NCBI GenBank assembly: GCA_016192905.1
Contig: JACPTG010000001.1
Location: forward strand, 165,005 to 229,004
Source of the DNA: Candidatus Woesearchaeota archaeon
GTDB taxonomy: Archaea > Nanobdellota > Nanobdellia > Woesearchaeales > UBA10216
Length of the DNA: 64,000 nt
Reading direction: 5' to 3'
A program made the translations under genes and the position numbers. Below, one piece after another: positions 1 through 7,516 of this stretch (the stretch's first letter is position 1; the number at the start of each line of letters is the position of its first letter). The notes under the pieces are model-generated. The model was not told the origin of the DNA. It made no database searches and saw only the letters and a program-made list of their open reading frames with translations.

Positions 1-378
1 AGAAGGGGCGTAATTGCAGAGACCGGGGAGGACATCACTGCTGCGGTGGCCTCTGCCCTGCTTGCTGTCAGGGGACTGGAGGCTTCCCTGCCTGCCTTCG
101 CCGCTGAGATGGACACTCGCGGAGTGGCGCACCTCACCGCCTCAATGGTTGTCAACAGGCGAACAAGGGACGACACGGTTATTCTTCTTGGAGAGGGGAT
201 TATTTTCAACGGCAGAACGCATTCACGCGGGTTTGGGGCAGACGCCTCAAAGTTCTCCGGCAGGCTGGTTGAGCACCACGGCGACAAGAGGATGCTGCTC
301 ACTTATTACGGTGAGGCCCCTGAGGGCTTTGGAGTCAGGGAGTCGGATTACAAGGTGCATCAAGGTGCCAGGCATTAA
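1..378 (+). CDS. C-terminal part of an unidentified protein (start outside window)
   Basis: The reading frame is open from the first base and ends in TAA at 376-378, so about 125 C-terminal residues are seen and the true start lies upstream. The visible part has an alternating hydrophobic pattern typical of a folded alpha/beta domain and a Gly/His-rich segment (NGRTHSRGFGADASKFSG). I do not recognise the family. A GTG at 46 could start a short protein, but the frame continues upstream without a stop, so a truncated larger gene is more likely. It converges with a small minus-strand gene ending at 384. Confidence 0.6.
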   Translation, partial: RRGVIAETGEDITAAVASALLAVRGLEASLPAFAAEMDTRGVAHLTASMVVNRRTRDDTVILLGEGIIFNGRTHSRGFGADASKFSGRLVEHHGDKRMLLTYYGEAPEGFGVRESDYKVHQGARH

Positions 379-383
379 ATCAG

Positions 384-611
384 TTATTCCAGAACAATCA
401 ACTTTGCTTCTATTCCTGCCACGGCATTGTAAAAGGGATTGGCTGTTACCTGAGCCACACTCCCATGGCCAGTCCATTCGCCCGTTGTGTGTACGGTGGC
501 CTGAGCTGCCTTGTTTTCTCTTGAAAAAACAGTATAACCGGTTCCATCCTTGTCTCGAAATGGACATATGTCAACAGGCCCTGACAAATGGAACAGTTGG
601 TAAGTAATCAC
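384..611 (-). CDS. Small hypothetical protein, 75 aa
   Basis: A 75-residue frame starts with GTG at 611 and ends six bases from the end of the converging gene at 378. It has no membrane segment or cysteine pair; it contains a Gly/Thr-rich stretch (TTGEWTGHGSVAQVTANP) that looks like beta structure. There is no clear ribosome binding site and no TATA box at the expected distance, so the gene call rests mainly on the fit between neighbours and on protein-like composition. The function is unknown. Confidence 0.4.
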   Translation of the reverse strand: MITYQLFHLSGPVDICPFRDKDGTGYTVFSRENKAAQATVHTTGEWTGHGSVAQVTANPFYNAVAGIEAKLIVLE

Positions 612-804
612 AATAAGAAGTTTTTCAAAAAGGTGAGAAAAATGTCTGAAAGACAGGAGTTACGCTGCGGCCCTCTCAGCAAACCTCTGCGCCCTTGCAA
701 GGTATGCTTCACGAAACTTTGGACTGCCCTGGAGCCTTTCAGCTGCGGTGGAAAAGTGGTCCTAATGTTTATCCGCAGAAATCACTTAAAAAACCATTAA
801 CAAC
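612..804. other. Intergenic stretch without a recognisable gene
   Basis: Short open frames occur here, but their composition is not protein-like and none has a promoter or ribosome binding site. The sequence near 705-735 is vaguely similar to the central part of the dispersed repeat that begins at 805, so the stretch may hold decayed repeat sequence. Confidence 0.4.
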
Positions 805-961
805 TAGCAGCCTGTGGCCGCCTCAGATCCAGCATCCCCCTTTCGGGAATCGTATGTGTACGGCCCGGCTTCGTGCACTGCTTTGGAATGTTAACGCCTT
901 CCCAAAACACTCGTGTCCCTGGTACATCACTTTGTCCCGTACACGAAGAGTCAACCTGCTA
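805..961 (+). repeat. MITE-like dispersed repeat, complete copy A
   Basis: This 157-bp element begins TAGCAGCCTGTGGCCGCC and ends CGAAGAGTCAACCTGCTA, so its termini form a short imperfect inverted repeat (TAGCAGSYTG inward from both ends). The left half carries the conserved block AGCATCCCCCTTTCGGGA. It matches the complete minus-strand copy at 33594-33773 at both ends and in the middle (CTTTGGAATGTT). It has no coding capacity. No clear target-site duplication is visible. Confidence 0.75.
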
Positions 962-1010
962 TTAGCAAAAAACAAGCCCTCAATAATGCGCCTTTTACAC
1001 AAAGCTTAAT

Positions 1011-1856
1011 TCACCTCATGGACTGCAGCAGCTCGGAGATGTCAGTTTCTATCGGCTCCTTTACTATGCTCTTCTGAGTTGGAGTCTGCTCCTCATACTG
1101 CTTTGCCTGCTCCCTGTAGAATACGCCTATGGGCAGCTTATCCGGCTCCAGGGCCCTTTTCATCGCTTCTATCTTGTCTGCTGGGTTGTGGCCTTTCTCC
1201 TCAAGCTTGTAGATTCGCTCCCTGAACCACTGGTATGTGTTTACGCTGTTGAATGTCACGCAGGGCTGGAAGACGTCTATGAGGGAAAAGCCGCGGTGGT
1301 TGATTCCCTCCATGATAAGATTGGTGAGGTGCGCAGGGTCGCCTGCAAACCCCCTTGCCACGAATGTCGCACCTCCGGCTATTGCAAGAGCGATGGGGTT
1401 TACCGGATGCTCTATCAGCCCTTCAGGGGTTGACCTTGACCTGAACCCGCAGTCCGCAGTGGGCGACGCTTGGCCTATCGTGAGCCCATACACCATGTTG
1501 TTGTGCACAATCAGGGTTATGTCAAAGTTCCTCCTCATTATGTGCATGAAGTGGCTCATCCCCTCGCCATAAGCATCGCCATCCCCTGAAACAACCACCA
1601 CGTTAAGGTCGCGGTTGGCGAGCTTGGCTCCTTCAGCAACAGGCAAAGGCCTTCCGTGCAGGCCCTCAAACCCGTACGCCTTCATGAAGTTCACCATGTG
1701 GCCATGGCAGCCTATTCCAAAGACGAAGAAGTGCTTTTCAATCGGCATGTCCAGCTTTACGAGGCTGTTCTTTATGCTGGCGAATATGGTGAAATCACCA
1801 CAGCCGCTGCACCAGTTCGGGAATACCCCTGAGTTGAGGCTTTGCGGGTTTATCAT
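1011..1856 (-). CDS. korB: 2-oxoacid:ferredoxin oxidoreductase, beta subunit
   Basis: The product is the thiamine-pyrophosphate-binding subunit of a 2-oxoacid:ferredoxin oxidoreductase, which oxidatively decarboxylates a 2-oxoacid to its acyl-CoA and reduces ferredoxin. Visible marks are the N-terminal WCSGCGD (residues 15-21), the TPP/Mg motif GDGD at 91-94 and NNMVYGLT at 119-126. Its 281 residues are usual for the two-subunit type. The ATG at 1856 is chosen because it overlaps the stop of the alpha gene in ATGA; the frame is open ten codons further upstream. The substrate (2-oxoglutarate, pyruvate or other) cannot be decided from sequence alone. Confidence 0.93.
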   Translation of the reverse strand: MINPQSLNSGVFPNWCSGCGDFTIFASIKNSLVKLDMPIEKHFFVFGIGCHGHMVNFMKAYGFEGLHGRPLPVAEGAKLANRDLNVVVVSGDGDAYGEGMSHFMHIMRRNFDITLIVHNNMVYGLTIGQASPTADCGFRSRSTPEGLIEHPVNPIALAIAGGATFVARGFAGDPAHLTNLIMEGINHRGFSLIDVFQPCVTFNSVNTYQWFRERIYKLEEKGHNPADKIEAMKRALEPDKLPIGVFYREQAKQYEEQTPTQKSIVKEPIETDISELLQSMR

Positions 1857-3571
1857 CTTCCCAGCACCTTCTTCACTTCTGCACATATTTCTTCAGGGTA
1901 GAATGGCCTGCCATCGTATTTCAGAAGCCTGTTTTTTATTTCCACTCCTGTTTTCTCCCTTATAACCGAAGCCATCTGGCCTGAAAAGTTGAGCTCAACC
2001 ATCAGCTTTGGCTTTCTTGGCTTCAATGCCTTCCCCACCGCCTCAGCCGGGAATGGGCTTGCCGCTGTTATGTAGAGATGGTTTGCCTTTATTCCCTCAG
2101 CTTCCAGAAGCCTCATGGCGTCTGAGATTGCGCCTTTTGTTGAGCCCCAGCCGACAAGGGTTATGTCAGCCCTTTTTGGGCCGAGCAGCAGCGCTCCGTC
2201 GATTTCCTTTGCCGCATGCTGAAGCTTCCTCATCCTCTTGTTCATCATCCCAATGCGCATGCCTGAGTCCTCTGTTGATATCCCTGTCTCATCATGCTCA
2301 TCGCTGTTTGCAACGAAGATGTTCCCTGGCTGGCCTGGAAGGGCTCTTGGCGAGACTCCTGAATCAGTAATTTTGTACCTTTTGTAGCCAGCAGTGTTTT
2401 CAGAGGCAAGCTCGCCCCTTTCAATTGGAATGGCCTTAGCGTCAAGCCTGCCTAATGATGCGTGGCTTTCAGCCATGTGCTTGTCTGTTATTATAATCAC
2501 AGGAGTCTGGTATTTCTCCGCGAGGTTGAAGGCTTTCATGGTTGAGTAGAAGAGCTCCTCCATGTCGCCCGGGGTGAGGACAATCCTTGGAAATTCGCCA
2601 TGGGCGGCGTTGAGCAGGAACTTCAAGTCGGCCTGCTCTGTCCATGTAGGCAGGCCAGTGGACGGCCCGCCACGCATCCCCATCACAATTACAACCGGCG
2701 TTTCTGTCATGCCCGCAAGCCCGTAACCCTCTGTCATCAGGCAGAATCCGCCTCCTGAAGTGGCGACCATTGAGCGGGCTCCTGCAAAGCCTGCGCCTAT
2801 TGCCATGTTAATAACTGATATCTCGTCCTCTGCCTGCTTTACAACCAGCCTGTACTTTCTTTCATTTGCAGCCATAAAGTGCAACAGGCTGGAGGTTGGA
2901 GTCATCGGATAGCCTGCGTAGAACTTGCACCCTGCGGCTATTGCACCTGCGCCCACTGCCTCGTTTCCTGACATAAGCATGTTTGGCGCCTTTTTGGTTT
3001 TAACCAGCTTTGCCTTGTAAGGGCCCGGAAGCTTTTGCCTTACGTAATCATACCCTGCCCTTGCCGCGGCCAGGTTCTTTGAAACTACCTCGGCGCCCTT
3101 GCCCCTGAACTGGTCCTTTATCACGCTGAGAAGCAGGTCAATTTCATAGTCATAAACCGCGATTGAAGCGCCAAGGGCAACGTTGTTTGACATGAGCTCC
3201 TGTCCTGCTGTTTCCAAGGCTATTTTTGAGAAAGTCACCGGAACAAGAATTGCCTTAGCGGCCTCGTCAGGCCTAATCTGTACCTTATCCGGGTCATATA
3301 TTATTGCCGCTCCCTCTGACAGCTCCTCACTGTGGAGCGTTACAGTTTCCTTGTTGAGGGCTACAAGGACGTCCACCATGCGCATAGGCCCGCCGACGGG
3401 GTCCTCAGAAACAGTTGTCTGATATGTGTTGTGCCCGCCCCGGATAAGGGAAGGGTACTCTGTGTAGCCGAAACAGTTCAGCCCTCCCCTTGTGCACGCC
3501 TTTGAGAAAATCTGGCCAGCTGTCATTATGCCGAAGCCTGCCTCCCCGCCAATCTTCCACTGTGTTTTCAT
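1853..3571 (-). CDS. korA: 2-oxoacid:ferredoxin oxidoreductase, fused gamma-alpha subunit
   Basis: The 572-residue protein carries the gamma domain at the N-terminus (GGEAGFGIMTAGQIF, then YPSLIRGGHNTYQ) and the alpha/pyrimidine-binding domains after about residue 200 (GNEAVGAGAIAAGCKFYAGY, then EDEISVINMAIGA). This order is typical of the archaeal two-subunit KorAB/PorAB enzymes. It is first in a two-gene operon, with an ATGA overlap to the beta gene. No delta (ferredoxin-like) gene is adjacent, as expected for this type. The ATG at 3571 is preferred over the TTG three codons upstream because family members begin near this point. Confidence 0.93.
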   Translation of the reverse strand: MKTQWKIGGEAGFGIMTAGQIFSKACTRGGLNCFGYTEYPSLIRGGHNTYQTTVSEDPVGGPMRMVDVLVALNKETVTLHSEELSEGAAIIYDPDKVQIRPDEAAKAILVPVTFSKIALETAGQELMSNNVALGASIAVYDYEIDLLLSVIKDQFRGKGAEVVSKNLAAARAGYDYVRQKLPGPYKAKLVKTKKAPNMLMSGNEAVGAGAIAAGCKFYAGYPMTPTSSLLHFMAANERKYRLVVKQAEDEISVINMAIGAGFAGARSMVATSGGGFCLMTEGYGLAGMTETPVVIVMGMRGGPSTGLPTWTEQADLKFLLNAAHGEFPRIVLTPGDMEELFYSTMKAFNLAEKYQTPVIIITDKHMAESHASLGRLDAKAIPIERGELASENTAGYKRYKITDSGVSPRALPGQPGNIFVANSDEHDETGISTEDSGMRIGMMNKRMRKLQHAAKEIDGALLLGPKRADITLVGWGSTKGAISDAMRLLEAEGIKANHLYITAASPFPAEAVGKALKPRKPKLMVELNFSGQMASVIREKTGVEIKNRLLKYDGRPFYPEEICAEVKKVLGR

Positions 3572-3639
3572 GTTATCCAAGCTTCCCTGGCCGTTTATTA
3601 AGCTTTTTTGATGGCTGTGTTGTACTGCTAAAAAATGGC

Positions 3640-3981
3640 TTATAGCATCGGCAGCTTTCCGGTAATCCTGTCAATCTTTTCCTCTGAGTCAGGCCCGATT
3701 CCAAGGCAGGTTAAGGTCCCTGGCAGCAACTGGGTGTGCCCGGCGTCTCTTACCAGGTCATTCCTGAGCTTTGCCTTTTCAGCCGCCTTTTTGAATTCCA
3801 CCAGCTCCTTTTCCCCGGCTGCCTTCAGCACAACCTTCTTCCCGCCGTCAGCAAGCCAGCTGGACAGGACCTTTTTGTCTGACTTCAGCGCAGCGTTCAG
3901 GGATGCATGAGCAACCTGAGCTGCAAGCTTTCCTTTTCCCATCTTCAGGTCCTGCCTGACAAGGATTACCTGCTTGAGCAT
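3640..3981 (-). CDS. pth: Peptidyl-tRNA hydrolase 2 (archaeal/eukaryotic type)
   Basis: Pth2 releases peptides from peptidyl-tRNAs that drop off ribosomes. The 113-residue protein has the family pattern: KQVILVRQDLKMGKGKLAAQ at the start with the conserved lysine/glycine loop, VAHASLNA, and near the end DAGHTQLLPGTLTCLGIGP, which is the signature region of the family. The ATG at 3981 is chosen because family members begin just before the VILVRQDL strand; an ATG at 4002 would add seven unconserved residues. Confidence 0.95.
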   Translation of the reverse strand: MLKQVILVRQDLKMGKGKLAAQVAHASLNAALKSDKKVLSSWLADGGKKVVLKAAGEKELVEFKKAAEKAKLRNDLVRDAGHTQLLPGTLTCLGIGPDSEEKIDRITGKLPML

Positions 3982-4046
3982 AGGTGCGTGACCGGCATGC
4001 ATGTTCTTAAAGGTTTCCCTGAGGCGATATTTGTTTATGGAATACT

Positions 4047-4105
4047 AACAGCAGCCTGTGGCCGCATTGGAATCAGCAGCCCCTTCCGGGAAACTCGTTA
4101 CGTTG
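4047..4105 (+). repeat. MITE-like repeat, left-end remnant B
   Basis: AACAGCAGCCTGTGGCCGCA followed by CAGCAGCCCCTTCCGGGAAA and CTCGTTACGT matches the left half of the complete repeats at 805 and 33594 (minus). The right half is missing. The remnant ends about 10 bp before the TATA box of the alba gene. Confidence 0.65.
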
Positions 4106-4115
4106 CCTGCGCAAC

Positions 4116-4124
4116 TTTTATATA
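4116..4124 (+). promoter_or_regulatory. TATA box of alba
   Basis: TTTTATATA lies 34-42 bp before the ATG of alba at 4158, which predicts a short leader of roughly ten bases. The box sits directly downstream of a repeat remnant. Confidence 0.7.
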
Positions 4125-4157
4125 GGCTGCTGGCCAATCTGAGGAAAAGGGGCAGCT

Positions 4158-4433
4158 ATGGACAACTCGATCTTTGTCGGCACCAAGCCATTCATGAACT
4201 ATGTGACTGCCGTGGTCATGCAGTTTACGACAAAGAACGCTGATGAGGTAATAGTCAAAGCCCGCGGAAAGTTCATTTCCAGGGCGGTTGACATCGCCGA
4301 GGTTGCCACCAAAAGGTTCCTTGAAGGCCAGGTTGGCGTAAAGGGCATTGCAATCAACTCTGAAGAGTTCCAGAACAACGAAGGAAGGGTTGTCAGGGTC
4401 AGCACTATCGAAATCACGCTCGGGAGGCTTTAG
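4158..4433 (+). CDS. albA: Alba, DNA/RNA-binding chromatin protein
   Basis: The 91-residue protein matches the Alba fold and length. It starts with NSIFVGTKPFMNYVTAVVMQ, has the lysine/arginine-rich KARGKFISRAVDIAEVA segment that contacts nucleic acid, and ends in a beta strand pair (VVRVSTIEITL). Alba dimers coat DNA and bind RNA and usually are abundant. The family's usual acetylated lysine near residue 16 is not evident here. The 3' end overlaps the stop of the converging membrane gene by four bases. Confidence 0.95.
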   Translation: MDNSIFVGTKPFMNYVTAVVMQFTTKNADEVIVKARGKFISRAVDIAEVATKRFLEGQVGVKGIAINSEEFQNNEGRVVRVSTIEITLGRL

Positions 4434-5032
4434 GCGAAGAAGGAGTGGACGAATGGCGCGACTGCTGTAAACAGCCATATCCCGAAAGCTATGTGCGTAA
4501 CCACGAATATGCCGGTCCTTAACGGGTTCGAGCCCAGAAGCAGGTAACCGGGCGCTATGATGATGTCGTAAATCACTATAAGCCAGATTCCCTCTGCTGC
4601 AATTGATGCGCCTGCGAAATTCTGGGTGAGGAGGCCGATGGCAACAATGGCTATGAATGACACTACTGTCTTATGCTGGAGCGAGCCGCTGAGCAGCTCA
4701 CCAAGAAACAGCGAGACAAAACCCACAAAAACAGCAACCCCTGGCCCGTAGAGCCTGCCTGTGATTACTACTCCGATGGTTATCAACTCTATGCCAAGCG
4801 AAGTCCTGATGAACCTGTTGTACTGCAGCGATGCCGCACCCAGCCCTATGAAGAAGGATATAATCAGGAGCCCCTTAACCAGGCTGAAGAGTAGGAGAGT
4901 GGCCAGGCCGGCAATGGCTATGATAAGCAGGGGCAGCTTTTTTTCAAAGCACCAGCGTGCAAGCTCGTTGAACCACCTTTGCAGCGCAAAATGGTCCCTT
5001 GCCCACTGCCTCAGCCTGTTTCGTTGAACCAT
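4430..5032 (-). CDS. Multi-pass membrane protein, paralog of the gene at 5599
   Basis: About 200 residues with a basic amphipathic N-terminus (residues 1-35) followed by roughly five or six hydrophobic helices. The central motif (SLGIELITIGVVITGRLYG) aligns with the same part of the product of 5599-6192 (PAFELMTFSVVLMTVKFGL), so the two are paralogs. Helix count and size recall small substrate-binding membrane components such as ECF S subunits, but no signature is visible and I give no function. The ATG at 5032 is preferred over a TTG at 5038; a TATA-like TTTTTATTG around 5054-5062 fits a leaderless transcript. Confidence 0.8.
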   Translation of the reverse strand: MVQRNRLRQWARDHFALQRWFNELARWCFEKKLPLLIIAIAGLATLLLFSLVKGLLIISFFIGLGAASLQYNRFIRTSLGIELITIGVVITGRLYGPGVAVFVGFVSLFLGELLSGSLQHKTVVSFIAIVAIGLLTQNFAGASIAAEGIWLIVIYDIIIAPGYLLLGSNPLRTGIFVVTHIAFGIWLFTAVAPFVHSFFA

Positions 5033-5102
5033 GAACAAGCAAATCCGGCCCGGCTTTTTATTGTTTGCCTTGGCAAGGGCCTTTCACCCTTTTACATGCA
5101 CC

Positions 5103-5110
5103 TTTATATA
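5103..5110 (+). promoter_or_regulatory. TATA box of tRNA-Arg
   Basis: TTTATATA stands 26-33 bp upstream of the first base of the tRNA, the normal archaeal distance. Confidence 0.75.
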
Positions 5111-5135
5111 TCATAGCCGCACCAACCTGCTAATC

Positions 5136-5208
5136 GGGCCCGTGGTGTAACGGACAACATTACCGGCTTCGGACCGGTCGACTGAGGGTTCGAATCCCTC
5201 CGGGCTCA
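5136..5208 (+). tRNA. tRNA-Arg (anticodon TCG)
   Basis: The 73-nt sequence folds as a cloverleaf. The acceptor stem is GGGCCCG with CGGGCTC (one G-U pair), the anticodon stem is ACCGG/CCGGT with loop CTTCGGA (anticodon TCG, reading CGA), and the T arm is GAGGGTTCGAATCCCTC. The CCA end is not encoded (the sequence continues ATTGG), and no intron is present. Confidence 0.95.
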
Positions 5209-5241
5209 TTGGTAGTGATTAGTTGACGCACCTCAACAAGC

Positions 5242-5250
5242 TTTTTATAC
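5242..5250 (+). promoter_or_regulatory. TATA box of the minimal Fic gene
   Basis: TTTTTATAC lies 22-30 bp before the ATG at 5272, so transcription should begin at or very near that ATG. This supports 5272 as the true start of the short protein rather than a decayed longer gene. Confidence 0.55.
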
Positions 5251-5271
5251 CTCCCACTGACAGATTACGCT

Positions 5272-5499
5272 ATGATCCAATACCCTAATGTTATACAGGC
5301 GCATCCTTTTGCAAGTGGCAATAGAAGGACTGCCTTTCTGGTCACAAGAAACTTCCTCTTCTATAACAAGGCCAAAGCGGGCGTGACCGGGAGCGAAAAT
5401 GCTTATATACTCCAGGGGATTAGAGAAGGCTACTACAATGACGATGAGATTAAGGATTGGCTGCTGAAAGGTGAGATCCGTGAATTCAAAAGGGAATAA
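5272..5499 (+). CDS. Minimal Fic/Doc-like protein, 75 aa
   Basis: Residues 11-21 read HPFASGNRRTA, the catalytic Fic/Doc signature HPFx(D/E)GNxR(T)A, followed by the helix that completes the active site. The usual acidic residue that holds Mg at the fifth position is serine. The 60-100 residues that normally precede the motif are absent, although a TATA box placed for a leaderless ATG suggests that the gene is expressed as it stands. Fic enzymes transfer AMP or phosphate onto protein hydroxyls; activity here is uncertain. A tiny frame overlaps its end and may be a partner. Confidence 0.75.
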   Translation: MIQYPNVIQAHPFASGNRRTAFLVTRNFLFYNKAKAGVTGSENAYILQGIREGYYNDDEIKDWLLKGEIREFKRE

Positions 5500-5590
5500 A
5501 AAGCCTAAGGGAACCACTGAGTTTGTAGAAAGCCTTGACCTGATTATTGACAAGTACCGGGATTTTCTCATAAGAATTGGAAGCCTATAA
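5480..5590 (+). CDS. Small ORF overlapping the Fic gene, 36 aa
   Basis: A GTG at 5480 follows AAGGTGAG at 5468-5475, a good ribosome binding site at four bases, and opens a 36-residue frame ending in TAA at 5590, nine bases before the end of the converging membrane gene. The C-terminal two thirds form an amphipathic helix (TTEFVESLDLIIDKYRDFLI). The overlap with the Fic gene implies translational coupling. The size and position would fit an antitoxin or a stabilising peptide, which is inference. Confidence 0.5.
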   Translation: MNSKGNKKPKGTTEFVESLDLIIDKYRDFLIRIGSL

Positions 5591-5598
5591 GATTTATT

Positions 5599-6192
5599 CT
5601 ACAGCAAATACTGCACCGGGCCGCTCAGGATTGAGAATACGAAGAAGTTGCATACTGTGTAAAACAGGGTATAGTAAACTGTCTTTGCCCTCAGCTGCAT
5701 GTCGCCCATGAACCAGGAGATTGGCTGAACCATCAGGTTATAGCCCACAACGGCAATCATGCCCAAAGTGAAGAAGTCTGTCACATTGAACAGGCTCATA
5801 GCCACCCACGTCCAGATAGAAAGCGCTGCCCTTGCAGGGACAAAAATAACTATCTGGGCATCAATCGCCCCATGCGCAGCCTCTGAAGCCACCTGCACTA
5901 TTGCGCCGAAAACGAAGCCGGCAACCAGCCCGAATTTTACGGTCATCAGGACAACAGAGAATGTCATAAGCTCAAATGCGGGCGGAGCCCTGAAATACCT
6001 CTTGTAGAACGTGGAGAAGGCAGCCACCAGGAAAAGGACTATAATCAGGACTGCGTCAGCGATTGAGCTGAAGCCAAGCGTGTACGCAGCGATTACGACC
6101 CCGAGAAAAGCAAAAATCAGGATTTTCTGCCTGAGAAGGACTGCCCACAACGTATTAACGGCCTCACCCACCCGTGTTCTAAGCTTCCTCAA
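5599..6192 (-). CDS. Multi-pass membrane protein, paralog of the gene at 4430
   Basis: About 197 residues with a basic start, then five or six hydrophobic helices (for example LIFAFLGVVIAAYTLGF and ADAVLIIVLFLVAAF). It shares the core layout of the product of 4430-5032. The start is not certain: the frame is open to 6270, but a TATA box at 6224-6231 makes transcription begin near 6200, so a TTG at 6192 or 6198 is more likely. Function unknown. Confidence 0.75.
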   Translation of the reverse strand: MRKLRTRVGEAVNTLWAVLLRQKILIFAFLGVVIAAYTLGFSSIADAVLIIVLFLVAAFSTFYKRYFRAPPAFELMTFSVVLMTVKFGLVAGFVFGAIVQVASEAAHGAIDAQIVIFVPARAALSIWTWVAMSLFNVTDFFTLGMIAVVGYNLMVQPISWFMGDMQLRAKTVYYTLFYTVCNFFVFSILSGPVQYLL

Positions 6193-6223
6193 ATCCAACC
6201 ACCTCCGGCTTAGTTGCACAAGC

Positions 6224-6231
6224 TTTATAAA
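6224..6231. promoter_or_regulatory. Palindromic TATA box shared by two divergent genes
   Basis: TTTATAAA is its own reverse complement. It lies 33 bp upstream of the plus-strand ATG at 6264 and 32 bp upstream of the probable minus-strand start at 6192. One site could therefore position TBP for either direction. Confidence 0.55.
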
Positions 6232-6263
6232 TTTTTGGAATAGCGTGCTGATGGGTGAATGAA

Positions 6264-6605
6264 ATGCCAAGAGAGATGCCGACTGACAGGAAAGGCGAGG
6301 GCTTCTACGACCGGGAAAGGTTCATCCCCTACACCTCTGTCAAGGGAGAATACGAGCTTGAGCTGCACGACAAGCAGGCCCTGAACGACATAAGGAAGCG
6401 GCTGAAGGCAGGCAAGTTCACCAGCAGAGATGAATGCCTTGACTCCATCCAGTACCTTGAGGATCTGAACGCCAAGCTGTCCAACGCAATCCGCAACGAG
6501 GAGAGCGCAGGCAAGGACAACTGGACGCTTAAGATGGCGAGGGATGACGTTTTAAAGCTATTCACACAACTTCGCCAGAAGGCATCGGAGATGGAGGAGC
6601 AATAG
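6264..6605 (+). CDS. Hypothetical helical protein, 113 aa
   Basis: The protein is highly charged and predicted to be mostly helical, with two long helices (LHDKQALNDIRKRLKAGKF and ECLDSIQYLEDLNAKLSNAI) and a C-terminal third one. It has no cysteine pair or membrane segment. The ATG at 6264 is preferred to the GTG at 6255, because GGTGA at 6254-6258 is a correctly spaced ribosome binding site. I do not recognise the family; a small coiled-coil adaptor or nucleic-acid-associated protein would fit. Confidence 0.75.
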   Translation: MPREMPTDRKGEGFYDRERFIPYTSVKGEYELELHDKQALNDIRKRLKAGKFTSRDECLDSIQYLEDLNAKLSNAIRNEESAGKDNWTLKMARDDVLKLFTQLRQKASEMEEQ

Positions 6606-6693
6606 TTAGCAGACAAGCAGCCTCTTTTTGAGTTTCTGCCCCCTGATTTCAGCGTCCATTGCTTCCGAAATGAGCGGTTACAGTGAAGAAAAG

Positions 6694-6701
6694 TATATAA
6701 A
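6694..6701 (+). promoter_or_regulatory. TATA box of the LysE-family gene
   Basis: TATATAAA ends 51 bp before the ATG at 6753, leaving a leader of about 30 bases. Confidence 0.5.
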
Positions 6702-6752
6702 CATTGCCGAGGAGTTTTTGAAAAAATGAGTTTCGCTTGTTAGAGTGGTCTA

Positions 6753-7376
6753 ATGCCTGGAATGATTAACGGTGTTTTGCTTGGCTTGTCAATCGCGGCC
6801 CCAATTGGCCCGACGAATATTGAAATAATCAGGCGGGGGCTGAAAGAGGGGTGGAAATCTTCTGCTGTTTTTTGTCTTGGAGTTAATGTTGTCCTGATAG
6901 TGTACCTCATGCTTGTTATTTCGGGCCTATCATTTCTGACTAAATCCGAGTTATTCAATAATTTGCTTTTGCTTTTTGGAGTGGCCGTCCTTTTCTACCT
7001 CGCCTACAATTCATTTGCAGATTTTTTTAAGAACCGGAAGCTGGACTTGTCTGCAAAAGCTGGCAGCGGCAATAACTTCATCCCCGGCGTAGTATTGACC
7101 ATTTCAAACCCTGCTGTCCTGCTGTTCTGGACAGGAATACTGGGCGCTGACCTGGCTTCAAGCTCAGCCACATTTGAAAATGGGCTGAAGCTGAGCTTAG
7201 GCATTTTAATCGGGGTAATGTTGTTCACAAGCTTTCTTATTCTTCTGGTTCAATTTGGAAGAAGGTTCGTTACTGCAAGCAATTTCAAATATGTCTCATT
7301 GGCCGCAGGTTTTGTCCTTGCTTATTTTGCGGCCATGTTCGGGCTTAAACTGTTAAGCTCAACTTTGTTTGCATAG
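6753..7376 (+). CDS. LysE/RhtB-family amino-acid exporter
   Basis: The 207-residue protein has the six-helix layout of the LysE superfamily and the N-terminal signature GLSIAAPIGPTNIEIIRRGL, which corresponds to the family's P-G-P motif region near the first helix, plus the mid-protein TISNPAVLLFWTG typical of the fourth helix. Such proteins export amino acids or related metabolites across the cytoplasmic membrane. The exact substrate cannot be read from the sequence. The gene stands alone with its own TATA box. Confidence 0.88.
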   Translation: MPGMINGVLLGLSIAAPIGPTNIEIIRRGLKEGWKSSAVFCLGVNVVLIVYLMLVISGLSFLTKSELFNNLLLLFGVAVLFYLAYNSFADFFKNRKLDLSAKAGSGNNFIPGVVLTISNPAVLLFWTGILGADLASSSATFENGLKLSLGILIGVMLFTSFLILLVQFGRRFVTASNFKYVSLAAGFVLAYFAAMFGLKLLSSTLFA

Positions 7377-7392
7377 CATATATACTATATGC
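7376..7392. terminator. Short palindrome after the LysE gene
   Basis: GCATATA-TAC-TATATGC forms a seven-base inverted repeat at the stop codon of the exporter gene, followed by CCTTTTTATTTT. It may act in termination; the short A/T-rich stem makes this uncertain. Confidence 0.35.
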
Positions 7393-7516
7393 CAACCTTT
7401 TTATTTTCCGGGCAAATCCTGGTTTGCTATGCTAGGAGTTGGTTACCTTCCAGAGTGAGGCAAAATTCCTAGATAGAGTTCTACAAAAAGATTGGAGGCG
7501 GTGTCTATGGCTATAG

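Noticed and set aside
14-607. Long plus-strand frame of 197 codons across the window start
   Set aside because: It runs through two better-supported genes in other frames and has an unlikely composition rich in Arg, Leu and Trp without a start signal.
805-961. Target-site duplication around repeat copy A
   Set aside because: The flanks (CAAC and TTAG) are not alike, and the flanks of copy E also do not match.
2008-2370. Plus-strand frame opposite korA
   Set aside because: It is the antisense shadow of a conserved gene and has no promoter or family match.
5217-5240. GTAGTGATTAGTTGACGCAC after the tRNA as another repeat end or attachment site
   Set aside because: Similarity to the repeat terminus is too weak, and no copy of the tRNA 3' end was found within 400 bp.
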